64,000 nt of DNA from Maribacter_C sp947494565 (lineage in GTDB: Bacteria; Bacteroidota; Bacteroidia; Flavobacteriales; Flavobacteriaceae), in NCBI RefSeq assembly GCF_047345415.1, contig NZ_JBLFEP010000003.1:434001-498000 (forward strand), written 5' to 3'. The translations under genes were made by a program, and so were the position numbers. This document shows, piece by piece, positions 42,291-50,473 of the stretch. The notes under the pieces are model-generated. The model worked only from the letters and a program-made list of their open reading frames with translations, did not search any database and was not told where the DNA came from. Numbering within the stretch: position 1 is the stretch's first letter; every line of letters begins with the position of its first letter.

Positions 42291-42680
42291 ATGGACCAAC
42301 TAAAGAAGAACAAAGCGTTCATTATCAAGTATTACAATGCGATATCGGGTGTTGAAAAGACCCGGGAACTATGTGAACGCTTTATGGAAGATCCAAAACT
42401 GATCGACCATATTCAATTTTTCGACCGTGCTTTTCCGAAGTATGAACTCTTTATCATGGAAATGATCACCGAAGGCAATCGGGTCATTGTTTATGGAAGG
42501 GCTACGGGTACCCATAAAGGGGAATACCAAGGGATACCGCCCACCGGAGGCCAAATGGATCTGCCCTTTGTCATTCGCTATACCATTGAAAATGAAAAAA
42601 TAACCGATATGTGGTTGGTGGCGGATCAAATGATCTTAATGGAGCAATTGGGGGTCATGCAAGCCCAAACCACAGCATAA
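42291..42680 (+). CDS. SnoaL-like domain protein (second of a tandem pair)
   Basis: A 129-aa paralogue of the previous gene, with the same layout (MDQLKKNKAFIIKYYNAISG; FPKYELFIMEMITEGNRV; YQGIPPTGGQMDLPFV; DMWLVADQMILMEQLGVM). By eye the two share well over half of their residues, indicating tandem duplication followed by divergence. Co-transcribed, with 9 bases between them. No substrate can be named. Confidence 0.8.
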   Translation: MDQLKKNKAFIIKYYNAISGVEKTRELCERFMEDPKLIDHIQFFDRAFPKYELFIMEMITEGNRVIVYGRATGTHKGEYQGIPPTGGQMDLPFVIRYTIENEKITDMWLVADQMILMEQLGVMQAQTTA

Positions 42681-42697
42681 CTTATTCACCGATTCGT

Positions 42698-43228
42698 ATG
42701 AAAAACAAACTTCTTCTATTCATCGTGATGGTCTTGGTCTCATGTGCAGAGACCCACACGGCGGAAAACCAAAAACTTAAAGCTGCGGTAGCGGAACATG
42801 AAGCCCTGGTACAGACCGAGGCGCGTACTAAAACATTCATTGAAGGATATCTCAATGATTTAAAAAGTCCGGACTGGAACACAAAAATCCTGAAATACCT
42901 ACCAGCGGATTCCGAAGCATTTCTTAAGGAACATACGGTGTTTCGAGAGTCGTACACAAACTACAGTTCAACCATAAAGCATATGGCGGTCGATGGTCAG
43001 GAGTGTATCGTTTGGCTCGGGATTACCGCGAACTATGGAGCGACCTATCCCATCGAAAGTGGCAGTTATGGGGACGAAGCCATTGCCGCTTTTGAACCAA
43101 AAAACCAAGAACTTTCTTGGGACGAAGTCTGGTATTTCGATGTCGTCGACGGACGATTTGGTGAGAAATGGGGCATGCTTAAGGACTTCACCGGGATCCT
43201 CGAAGATTTGGAAGCGGTAAAATATTAG
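42698..43228 (+). CDS. Lipoprotein of unknown function
   Basis: A 176-aa lipoprotein (FIVMVLVSCAETHT). The mature part has a coiled, charged N-terminal stretch (QKLKAAVAEHEALVQTEAR) and a SnoaL/NTF2-like second half with aromatic residues (GQECIVWLGITANYGATYPI; DEVWYFDVVDGRFGEKWGM). The start is ATG 42698, 17 bases after the second SnoaL gene; a longer frame inside that gene is discarded because the signal peptide begins here. Probably the third gene of the same transcript. Confidence 0.68.
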   Translation: MKNKLLLFIVMVLVSCAETHTAENQKLKAAVAEHEALVQTEARTKTFIEGYLNDLKSPDWNTKILKYLPADSEAFLKEHTVFRESYTNYSSTIKHMAVDGQECIVWLGITANYGATYPIESGSYGDEAIAAFEPKNQELSWDEVWYFDVVDGRFGEKWGMLKDFTGILEDLEAVKY

Positions 43229-43322
43229 CATCATCGAGCCGTATTCGAATAGCCGAAATCGGAAGTTTTAGCAACTGAAATTCTCATCTCAAATGGAAGG
43301 CTATCACATCCAATGTACGTCT

Positions 43323-43388
43323 GTCACATCGAGCGCAGTCGAGATGCTCGTCAGTAATCACCTTGTTCTTGACTCCGCTCGAACTGAC
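43323..43388. repeat. Intergenic inverted repeat with a dispersed GTCACATCGAGCGCAGTC word
   Basis: GTCACATCGAGCGCAGTC (43323-43340) and the imperfect inverted copy GACTCCGCTCGAACTGAC (43371-43388; 15 of 18 positions complementary) can form a stem in the 273-base gap between a lipoprotein gene and a DUF1905 gene. A third related copy is at 59382-59399 (16 of 18 matches in inverse orientation). Confidence 0.6.
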
Positions 43389-43501
43389 CGTATTTTCTTA
43401 ATTTTCCCGAGCTTCCTGGAGGGGTGCGTATAGTTCTTGAAAGAGTTTAATATAGACAACTTGAGTTGCCCATTCCGGATATTTTCGCAAGGTCACTTGT
43501 T

Positions 43502-43801
43502 TTAGATAAGAATCGTAATTTCCCTGACTTCCCCAATGACCATACGCTCTTGTTTGCGAACCGTCGCTTTAAGGGGCAAAAGATAGGTATTCCCTTTTGT
43601 ATCGAACCAAATGGCGGTTTTCCATTGGGTATCGCCAACAAGGGCAACGACTTTCAATCTTCCCCAGCCTTCTTCGTGCTTCCCGAATAATGCCCTAATT
43701 TCTTTGGATACTTTCGTGGGTAGGGACACAAAATGCCACCCACCTGCAGCTCCATGTTTCCAGACCTTTGCGGTAAAGTTATAGGAAATGGTACCACTCA
43801 T
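43502..43801 (-). CDS. DUF1905 domain protein
   Basis: A 99-aa protein matching DUF1905: YNFTAKVWKHGAAGGWHFVSLPTKVSKEI at the N-terminus and WKTAIWFDTKGNTYLLPLKATVRKQERM at the C-terminus. The family is a small beta-barrel domain of unknown function, often fused to or next to YdeI-type proteins. Just downstream of leuB on the same strand, with a 45-base gap, it could be the last gene of the leu operon, but no functional link to leucine synthesis is known. Confidence 0.75.
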   Translation of the reverse strand: MSGTISYNFTAKVWKHGAAGGWHFVSLPTKVSKEIRALFGKHEEGWGRLKVVALVGDTQWKTAIWFDTKGNTYLLPLKATVRKQERMVIGEVREITILI

Positions 43802-43846
43802 AGCAACTAGGGTTGACTAGCATTAATTATGGAATGAGGTAGGACC

Positions 43847-44905
43847 CTACTGAATATTCTGGGCCAACCAATCCCCAACTTCTGACGTTTTATAGGCTTT
43901 ACCACCTTCCGCAAGGTCTTCGGTCACGATACCTTCTGCCAGTGAGGTATTGACCACATCGCGAATGGCTTGGGCCTCTTCGGTCAAATTCATATCCTCA
44001 AAGAGCATAGCCGCGGAAAGTACGGTAGCCAACGGATTGGCAATATCCTTTCCGGCTGCTTGTGGATACGATCCGTGAATAGGCTCGTACAAGGAGACCT
44101 TACTCCCAACAGAGGAAGAGGGCATTAAGCCCATGGAACCTGATATGACCGATGCTTCGTCGGTCAGGATATCCCCAAAAAGGTTCGCGGTGATCATGAC
44201 ATCATACGAACTGGGCCATTGCACCAGACGCATGGCAACGGCATCGACGAATTCATAGGAGACTTCGACCTCAGGATAGTCTTTTTCCATGGCCTGTACG
44301 GTCTCTCTCCATAATCTTGAGGATTCCAACACGTTCGCCTTGTCGACACAGCACAGTCTTTTAGAACGCTTCATGGCCATTTCAAAACCTTTTTTTGCCA
44401 AACGCTGGATTTCAAAACGCTGGTAGGTCATCGTATCATAGGCCGTGTTGTCATTGTCTTTTCGACCGCGTTCGCCAAAATAAACACCTCCGGTCAGTTC
44501 CCGTAGAATGATCAAATCGGTACCCTCGATGCGTTCACGCTTCAAAGGGGATTTATCGATAAGGGAAGGAAAGGTAAAAGTAGGCCGCACATTGGCGAAC
44601 AAACCTAATTTTTGACGCATCTTTAGTAAGCCTTGTTCTGGACGCACTTTTGCTGAAGGGTCATTATCAAAGCGTGGATGTCCGATAGCACCGAACAAGA
44701 CCGCATCCGCGTTGGCGCAGACCTCATGGGTCTCATCGGGATAAGGCTCTCCAACCGCATCAATAGCGGCGGCTCCCGTCAAGGCGGGCTGCCAAGTGAT
44801 ATCATGTTGGTATTTTCTGGCTATGGCATCACAGACTTTGACTGCCTGGTCGATAACTTCCGGTCCGATTCCGTCTCCGGCTAAAAGGGCTATGTTTAGT
44901 TTCAT
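43847..44905 (-). CDS. leuB: 3-isopropylmalate dehydrogenase
   Basis: A 352-aa enzyme that oxidatively decarboxylates 3-isopropylmalate to 2-oxoisocaproate with NAD+, in the last specific step of leucine synthesis. Visible: LAGDGIGPEV at the N-terminus, the LRELTGGVYFG segment, DKANVLESSRLWRE, and EPIHGSYPQAAGKDIANPLA. Normal length. Last clear pathway gene of the minus-strand leu operon. It is separated from leuA by the inserted four-helix bundle gene and by spacers with low-complexity words such as ACGCTATACGCTGATCGC. Confidence 0.96.
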   Translation of the reverse strand: MKLNIALLAGDGIGPEVIDQAVKVCDAIARKYQHDITWQPALTGAAAIDAVGEPYPDETHEVCANADAVLFGAIGHPRFDNDPSAKVRPEQGLLKMRQKLGLFANVRPTFTFPSLIDKSPLKRERIEGTDLIILRELTGGVYFGERGRKDNDNTAYDTMTYQRFEIQRLAKKGFEMAMKRSKRLCCVDKANVLESSRLWRETVQAMEKDYPEVEVSYEFVDAVAMRLVQWPSSYDVMITANLFGDILTDEASVISGSMGLMPSSSVGSKVSLYEPIHGSYPQAAGKDIANPLATVLSAAMLFEDMNLTEEAQAIRDVVNTSLAEGIVTEDLAEGGKAYKTSEVGDWLAQNIQ

Positions 44906-44982
44906 GTTTTTTTCGCTGTGCGAAAACGCTATACGCTGATCGCTAAATGCAATTCACGAATCGTTTATCGCAGTTTTAGTAT

Positions 44983-45342
44983 TTAGAGTTTCGTTATTAG
45001 GCTATTTAAACTTCTTCTTAATTTATCTACTTTATCATTTAGGTTTGAAAAAAATGGTGTTTCCAAATATCTTAAGTCCTTTGCGAGGACTGTGAAATAT
45101 TCCAATTCATTCGCCGAACCTTGGGCTATAATGAGAAATCGCCTGAATTCCGCGTCTGATTCCCTACCACACCCTTCAGCTATATTTGCTGGAACCGAAC
45201 TGGAGGCTCTTCTCATTTGACTGACCATACCGTACATTTCCTCTTTTGGAAAACTTCGAGTTAATCTGTAGATTTCCAACGTCACTTCATGACCTAGTTC
45301 CCAAACTTTATATTTTCTATAATCTCTCATAGTTTTACTCAA
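44983..45342 (-). CDS. Four-helix bundle protein (23S rRNA intervening-sequence protein family)
   Basis: A 119-aa member of the S23/IVS four-helix bundle family: YKVWELGHEVTLEIYRLTRSFPKEE, MVSQMRRASSSVPANIAEGCGRES and RFLIIAQGSANELEYFTVLAKDL. Homologues occur inside 23S rRNA intervening sequences and as scattered stand-alone genes; the function is unclear. Here it interrupts the leu operon between leuA and leuB, same strand, with low-complexity spacers of 77 and 42 bases on its two sides. This suggests insertion of a small mobile or orphan unit. Confidence 0.85.
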   Translation of the reverse strand: MSKTMRDYRKYKVWELGHEVTLEIYRLTRSFPKEEMYGMVSQMRRASSSVPANIAEGCGRESDAEFRRFLIIAQGSANELEYFTVLAKDLRYLETPFFSNLNDKVDKLRRSLNSLITKL

Positions 45343-45384
45343 TCCAGTATAAGCGCACGGCGAAAAGTGATTCGCGATTCGCTT

Positions 45385-46899
45385 TTAGATGATATTCAAC
45401 ATCTTCTCGGTAGCCTTGATTGCGCTTACGGTTTGGTCTGAATCCAATCCCCTTGAGATGAGTTCCTTACCATTAAGTTCCCAAGTGATTATCGTTTCAC
45501 AAAGTGCATCGGAATTACTTCCCGGGGGAATGCGCACGGCATAATTGACCAAGTTGGGCAATTCAAGTTGCAGTGATTTGTATATTTTTCGTAAGGCATT
45601 CACAAAGGCATCATACTGCCCATCACCAGAGGCATTCTCCTCATAAGTCTTTCCGTTGATCTCCAAGGATAGGGTAGTGGACGGTTGCAATCCCTTGGCA
45701 TGGGTCAAAACATACGACTTTACGAAAACCTTTTGCTGGTAATCCGTATCCAATACATCGGAAATGATATAGGGCAAATCATCTTTGGTAACGCGTTCTT
45801 TTTTGTCCCCGAGTTCGATAATCCGGGCGGTGACCTTTTTGAGTTCCTCATCGTTCAAGGTCAGTCCTAATTCTTGTAAATTCTTCTGAATATTCGCTTT
45901 ACCGGACATTTTACCCAGTGCATATTTTCGTTTTCTTCCAAAACGTTCGGGCATTAAGTCGCTAAAGTAAAGGTTCTTTTTGCTATCGCCATCAGCATGT
46001 ATTCCAGCAGTTTGTGTAAAAACACTATCACCTACGATGGGCTTGTTTGACGGTATGCCCACCCCAGTGAACGCCGAAACCAATTTGCTCACTTTAAAGA
46101 GTGCTTTTTCGTTCACATTGATGGTTACCTCAGGTAAAAAGTCGTTGATCACGGCAATGGCACTTGCCATCGGAGCATTTCCGGCGCGTTCTCCCATTCC
46201 GTTTACCGTAAGATGCAATCCATGACATCCGGCCTTAACGGCTTCCATGATATTCGCCACGCCGAGATCATAATCGTTATGACCATGAAAATCGATATGC
46301 ATATCAGGATGTCTCGATATAATTTCCGAGAGAAAGTCAAAAGTCTCTGTATAGGTGATAATTCCTAGTGTATCGGGAAGCAAAACCCGTTTAACGGGTT
46401 GGGTAGCGAGGAAATCCAAAAATTCGAATACATATGCCTTGGAATTGCGCATACCGTTACTCCAATCCTCTAAATAGATATTATTGATGATTCCCTTTTG
46501 TTCCCCTGACTTGAAAATTTTCGCGATATCGGCAAAATGTTCTTTAGGAGTCTTTTTGAGTTGGTATTTCAGATGGTTCAATGACCCTTTGGTCAAGAGG
46601 TTTTGCGATTTCGCTCCGGCTTTCTCCATCCATTTTAAGGAAACGCCACCATCTACAAAGGTCAGTACTTCAATTTGATCCAAAAGGTCTTTGGTCGCGG
46701 CCCATTCGGTAATCTGTTGCACTGCTTCAAGCTCACCTTCGGAGACACGGGCGGAAGCCACTTCAATTCGGTCCACTTTGAGCTCGTCAAGCAAAAGCTT
46801 CGCCAAGGTCAACTTTTCTGATGCTGTAAAAGATACCCCAGAGGTCTGTTCACCATCACGAAGGGTGGTGTCCATGATTTCCAAATAGCGCTTTTTCAT
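45385..46899 (-). CDS. leuA: 2-isopropylmalate synthase with regulatory domain (or citramalate synthase)
   Basis: A 504-aa enzyme of the LeuA/CimA family. N-terminal catalytic TIM barrel: DTTLRDGEQTSGVSF, DFHGHNDYDLGVANIMEAVKAG, LHLTVNGMGERAGNAP. C-terminal LeuA-type regulatory domain from about residue 380 (YVLTHAKGLQPSTTLSLEINGKTYEENASGDGQYDAF). It condenses acetyl-CoA with 2-oxoisovalerate (leucine) or with pyruvate (citramalate, for isoleucine); the two are hard to tell apart by eye. Operon context supports leucine. The start is ATG 46899, one base after the leuD stop; an upstream in-frame ATG lies inside leuD. Confidence 0.85.
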   Translation of the reverse strand: MKKRYLEIMDTTLRDGEQTSGVSFTASEKLTLAKLLLDELKVDRIEVASARVSEGELEAVQQITEWAATKDLLDQIEVLTFVDGGVSLKWMEKAGAKSQNLLTKGSLNHLKYQLKKTPKEHFADIAKIFKSGEQKGIINNIYLEDWSNGMRNSKAYVFEFLDFLATQPVKRVLLPDTLGIITYTETFDFLSEIISRHPDMHIDFHGHNDYDLGVANIMEAVKAGCHGLHLTVNGMGERAGNAPMASAIAVINDFLPEVTINVNEKALFKVSKLVSAFTGVGIPSNKPIVGDSVFTQTAGIHADGDSKKNLYFSDLMPERFGRKRKYALGKMSGKANIQKNLQELGLTLNDEELKKVTARIIELGDKKERVTKDDLPYIISDVLDTDYQQKVFVKSYVLTHAKGLQPSTTLSLEINGKTYEENASGDGQYDAFVNALRKIYKSLQLELPNLVNYAVRIPPGSNSDALCETIITWELNGKELISRGLDSDQTVSAIKATEKMLNII

Positions 46900-46900
46900 T

Positions 46901-47497
46901 TTAGAAAGGCCTTGTCTTCGCAAACTCCTGAATACCGTCTTTGATGTTCAATAGGTAGTCAATATCGTCGAAGCCGTTTGTCATGTTTCCCTTTTTGTAG
47001 TCATTGATATGAAAAGATTCGCTTTCCCCTGTAGTCAAAATGGTCACTTTTTGTTCAGGAAGGTTGACTTCGAATTCCGCAGCAGGGTTCTTCTCGATTT
47101 CCCCGAATATCTTTTGAAGAAACTCGGCACTTACTTGAACCGGAAGTACGCCGATGTTCAGACAGTTTCCTCTAAAAATATCCGCAAAAAAGCTAGAGAT
47201 GACGCATCGGAACCCATAGTCATACACCGCCCAGGCCGCGTGCTCGCGTGAGGAACCGGAACCGAAGTTCTTACCACCGACCAGAATCTTTCCGGTATAG
47301 GTGGCATCGTTCAAGACGAAATCCTCTTTTGGGGAATTGTCTTGATTGTACCGCCAGTCACGGAAAAGATTGTCTCCAAACCCCTTGCGCTCTATCGCCT
47401 TTAAGAAACGGGCAGGTATGATTTGATCGGTATCCACATTCTCTATCGGTAATGGAACTGCCGTTGATGTCAGAATATTGAATTTATCGTATGCCAT
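46901..47497 (-). CDS. leuD: 3-isopropylmalate dehydratase, small subunit
   Basis: A 198-aa small subunit of isopropylmalate isomerase; with LeuC it interconverts 2- and 3-isopropylmalate. Visible: NVDTDQIIPARFLKA, the GGKNFGSGSSREHAAWA swivelling-domain motif, and FRGNCLNIGVLPV. The start MAYDKFNIL at 47497 is preferred because a longer frame would extend upstream into repeat copy 3. It lies in an operon with leuC, but a 190-base spacer containing the repeat separates them. Confidence 0.95.
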   Translation of the reverse strand: MAYDKFNILTSTAVPLPIENVDTDQIIPARFLKAIERKGFGDNLFRDWRYNQDNSPKEDFVLNDATYTGKILVGGKNFGSGSSREHAAWAVYDYGFRCVISSFFADIFRGNCLNIGVLPVQVSAEFLQKIFGEIEKNPAAEFEVNLPEQKVTILTTGESESFHINDYKKGNMTNGFDDIDYLLNIKDGIQEFAKTRPF

Positions 47498-47536
47498 TTT
47501 TTTTTGCTTTTTGCTATTTGGCCATTGGCCGCTACC

Positions 47537-47636
47537 TTTACTCGATAATCGAGATTTAAAATGCTCCGACGCTTGCGTCGAAATCAATGTTAATTTTCCT
47601 TCTAATGCCTCGCGGGCTTGCCCCGAGGTTATTTAC
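47537..47636 (-). repeat. Dispersed 3-hairpin intergenic element, copy 3 (100 bp, without palindromic insertion)
   Basis: Same ends as copies 1 and 2 (minus strand: GTAAATAACCTCG to CTCGATTATCGAGTAAA). It lacks the 21-bp palindrome, so the central hairpin is the perfect CGACGC-AA-GCGTCG. It lies between leuC and leuD and ends 39 bases before the leuD ATG. Flanking DNA (GGCCATTGGCC; GCTAGCAGCCGATAGCTAG-type words) is low-complexity. Confidence 0.9.
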
Positions 47637-47687
47637 TATTTTGTGCACCAGCTAAAGGCTAGCAGCCGATAGCTAGAAGCAAGTTCG

Positions 47688-49103
47688 CTATACGAACTCT
47701 TCTTTCATTAACTCCCTTGGATCTGTAACCTTTCCGGTAACCGCCGCCGCCGCGGCGACGAGTGGACTTGCCAATAGGGTTCGTGAACCTGGGCCTTGTC
47801 GTCCTTCAAAGTTTCTGTTGGACGTACTTACCGCAAGTTTCCCAGGGGGCACCTTGTCATCGTTCATCGCCAAACAGGCCGAACAACCGGGTTCGCGTAG
47901 TTCAAAACCCGCTTCCGTTAGTACATCCAAAATACCTTCCTCCTTGATAGCGCTTTCTACCTTATGGCTTCCGGGAACCAACCAGGCGGTTACGTTATCC
48001 GCTTTTTTTCGTCCCTTAACAATAGAGGCGAATGCCCTAAAATCTTCGATTCTGCCATTGGTACAACTACCCAAGAAAACAAAATCAATCGGTTTTCCGA
48101 TCATGGAATCGCCCTCATCGAACTTCATATATTGTAGCGATTTCCTATAGGTAGTCGCCCCGCCTTGAACCATATCGGATGTCGGAATGTCGTTGGAAAT
48201 GCCCATCCCCATCCCGGGATTGGTACCGTAGGTGATCATTGGTTCGATGGACGAACCGTCAAAGGTCAATTCTTTATCGAAAATCGCGTCTTCATCTGTG
48301 TATAAGGTTTGCCAATAGTCCATGGCGGTGTCCCAGTCGGCACCTTTTGGAGTGAACTCCCGCCCCTTGATATAGTGGAAGGTGGTCTCGTCTGGCGCGA
48401 TCATTCCGCCTCTGGCTCCCATTTCAATACTAAGGTTACAGACGGTCATACGTCCCTCCATGGTCATATTCTTGAACACGTCACCTGCATACTCCACAAA
48501 ATATCCCGTAGCTCCTGAAGTGGTCAGCTTTGAGATAATGAAGAGGGCAACGTCTTTTGGAGTCACCCCATACTGCAATTCCCCGGTAATATTGATGCGC
48601 ATTCGTTTGGGTTTGGGCTGCATGATGCATTGTGAGGCCAGTACCATTTCCACTTCTGACGTTCCTATTCCGAAAGCAATGGCCCCGAAAGCCCCGTGGG
48701 TAGAGGTATGTGAATCCCCACAAACAATAGTCGCTCCTGGTACGGTAATACCGTATTCCGGACCTACCACATGTACGATCCCGTTTTTTTCATGGCCCAG
48801 ACCCCAATACGAAATACCATATTCATTGGCATTTTCTTCCAACATTTTTAATTGATTGGCCGAAAGCGGATCCGCGACGGGCAAGTGTTGGTTGATGGTC
48901 GGCGTATTATGATCAGCCGTGGCAAATGTCTTCTCAGGGTGCAGAACGCGAATCCCTCTATTCTTTAATCCTAAAAAAGCGACAGGACTGGTCACCTCAT
49001 GAACCATGTGACGGTCGATGAAAAGCACATCGGGTCCGTTTTCGATTTGATGGACCACATGAGAATCCCAAACTTTATCAAATAGTGTCTTTTTTGCACT
49101 CAT
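47688..49103 (-). CDS. leuC: 3-isopropylmalate dehydratase, large subunit
   Basis: A 471-aa aconitase-family protein that carries the 4Fe-4S cluster. Cluster cysteines are visible in FLGSCTNGRIEDFRA and in GCSACLAMN; CGDSHTSTHGAFGA and RNFEGRQGPGSRTLLASP are further family segments. With LeuD it forms isopropylmalate isomerase. First gene of the leu operon on the minus strand; the 210 bases upstream, shared with a divergent gene, should hold its promoter. I found no clear terminator or attenuator there. Confidence 0.96.
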   Translation of the reverse strand: MSAKKTLFDKVWDSHVVHQIENGPDVLFIDRHMVHEVTSPVAFLGLKNRGIRVLHPEKTFATADHNTPTINQHLPVADPLSANQLKMLEENANEYGISYWGLGHEKNGIVHVVGPEYGITVPGATIVCGDSHTSTHGAFGAIAFGIGTSEVEMVLASQCIMQPKPKRMRINITGELQYGVTPKDVALFIISKLTTSGATGYFVEYAGDVFKNMTMEGRMTVCNLSIEMGARGGMIAPDETTFHYIKGREFTPKGADWDTAMDYWQTLYTDEDAIFDKELTFDGSSIEPMITYGTNPGMGMGISNDIPTSDMVQGGATTYRKSLQYMKFDEGDSMIGKPIDFVFLGSCTNGRIEDFRAFASIVKGRKKADNVTAWLVPGSHKVESAIKEEGILDVLTEAGFELREPGCSACLAMNDDKVPPGKLAVSTSNRNFEGRQGPGSRTLLASPLVAAAAAVTGKVTDPRELMKEEFV

Positions 49104-49313
49104 AGTTTCAAATTAGAAGCTAGCAAAGCTAATGAAACAAGGTGTTTTTAAGAAATTCTACTGCCCTAAATTACGATGTTCAACCACAGCAAATACAAAA
49201 AATATTAACACCGCTGTCTTAGAGTTTAACATAATGCTAACGATTTGAACTTGGTCATGTAGTTATCTTATTTTGCAATCAAATTAATATTTCAACAATC
49301 TAAATCAATCAAA

Positions 49314-50423
49314 ATGAAACAAGTGTACAAGAAGGCCATTTGGGTATGGTCATTTATCCTGCTTTTATTCGCGACCCCCGTGATGGGGCAATTGAACCTT
49401 CCGTCAGGTAGCCAGGTTGCTACCGTATCACAGCGTGTCGGCATTTCCGATATTACGGTCACCTATTCAAGGCCTAGTGTCAACGGACGCGAAATTTGGG
49501 GTGCCTTAGTGCCCTATGGAATGAATAATTTAGGTTTCGGTACAGCCGAAGAATCTCCTTGGCGGGCCGGGGCCAATGAGAATACGATCATTGAGTTCAG
49601 TAGCGATGTGAAAATCGAAGGGAAAGATTTGGCAGCCGGCACCTACGGACTCCACATGGTCATCAAAGAAGATGGCGGGGCCACCATTATCTTTTCGAAG
49701 AACCATACGGCCTGGGGAAGTTATTTTTACGAGCCTTCGGAAGATGCCCTAAAAGTTGATGTGACGACGAAGGAGGTTGCCCATACCGAACAATTGACCT
49801 TTTCTATAAATGATGTCACGGCAACCACGGCTACGGTAGCCTTGAATTGGGAGAAAAAACAGATTCCCTTTACGGTCGAAGTAGATGTGCCGACTATCGT
49901 GTTGAACGATATTCGACAGAAATTACAGAACTCCCCAGGATTCAACAGACAGACTTGGGAACAAGCGGCCAATTACGCCCTGAATAATGATGGTGACCTC
50001 AATGAGGCACTTGGTTGGATCAATGGAACAATTGAAGGACAGTTCTATAGCCAGAAAAACTTCAACAACCTGAGCATCAAGGCCGGCATCTTGACCAAGC
50101 AGGGAAAGACGGCTGAAGCGAATGCGGTGATGGACGAGGCCCTGGGTATGGCTACGGTTTTCCAGACCCATGCGTATGGAAGACAATTGATCGCGCAAAA
50201 CGACAAGGAACGTGCGATGAAAATTTTTAAACACAATGCCAAAAATCACAAAGGCCAATGGCCGGTCGATTTTGGATTAGCTCGTGCACATGCGGCAATG
50301 GGCAACTATAAAACAGCCTTAAAGCACCTTAAAATTGCGGCAGGTCGTGCTCCGGATCAGCCCAATAAAGACGCGATTGCAGGATATCTCGTGCAGTTGG
50401 AAAAAGGTGAGGATATCAATTAG
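49314..50423 (+). CDS. DUF2911 protein with C-terminal TPR repeats
   Basis: A 369-aa exported protein with signal peptide (FILLLFATPVMGQ). Residues about 25-190 form a DUF2911 domain: RVGISDITVTYSRPSVNGREIWG, PWRAGANENTIIEFS and AAGTYGLHMVI. Residues about 200-369 hold TPR-like helices (AANYALNNDGDLNEALGWI; AKNHKGQWPVDFGLARAHAAMGNYKTALKHL). DUF2911 proteins are widespread in Bacteroidota and periplasmic, with no known biochemical role. A TTTG and a TTATTTTG about 21 bases apart (49244-49276 region) are a weak promoter candidate. Followed by a bidirectional terminator. Confidence 0.85.
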   Translation: MKQVYKKAIWVWSFILLLFATPVMGQLNLPSGSQVATVSQRVGISDITVTYSRPSVNGREIWGALVPYGMNNLGFGTAEESPWRAGANENTIIEFSSDVKIEGKDLAAGTYGLHMVIKEDGGATIIFSKNHTAWGSYFYEPSEDALKVDVTTKEVAHTEQLTFSINDVTATTATVALNWEKKQIPFTVEVDVPTIVLNDIRQKLQNSPGFNRQTWEQAANYALNNDGDLNEALGWINGTIEGQFYSQKNFNNLSIKAGILTKQGKTAEANAVMDEALGMATVFQTHAYGRQLIAQNDKERAMKIFKHNAKNHKGQWPVDFGLARAHAAMGNYKTALKHLKIAAGRAPDQPNKDAIAGYLVQLEKGEDIN

Positions 50424-50446
50424 TCCTGAACTTTTTTGATAGCATT

Positions 50447-50473
50447 AAACCCGCATTCATACGCGGGTTTTTT
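50447..50473. terminator. Bidirectional terminator
   Basis: Stem AAACCCGC (50447-50454) with GCGGGTTT (50463-50470), 8-base loop, T run to the right and A-rich start to the left. It lies between the convergent DUF2911 and DUF3592 genes and can serve both. Its right end overlaps the last codon of the DUF3592 gene. Confidence 0.8.

Noticed and set aside
42611..42697. Longer frame for the lipoprotein at 42698
   Set aside because: The extension lies inside the SnoaL-like gene in another frame and hides the signal peptide.
47498..47587. Longer leuD frame beginning at 47587
   Set aside because: It would read through dispersed element copy 3. The conserved LeuD N-terminus begins at 47497.
49158..49232. 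A 24-codon hydrophobic minus-strand frame upstream of leuC (MLNSKTAVLIFFVFAVV...) as a possible leu leader peptide
   Set aside because: It is not enriched in Leu codons, and no terminator hairpin or competing structure lies between it and leuC. Kept only as a weak idea.
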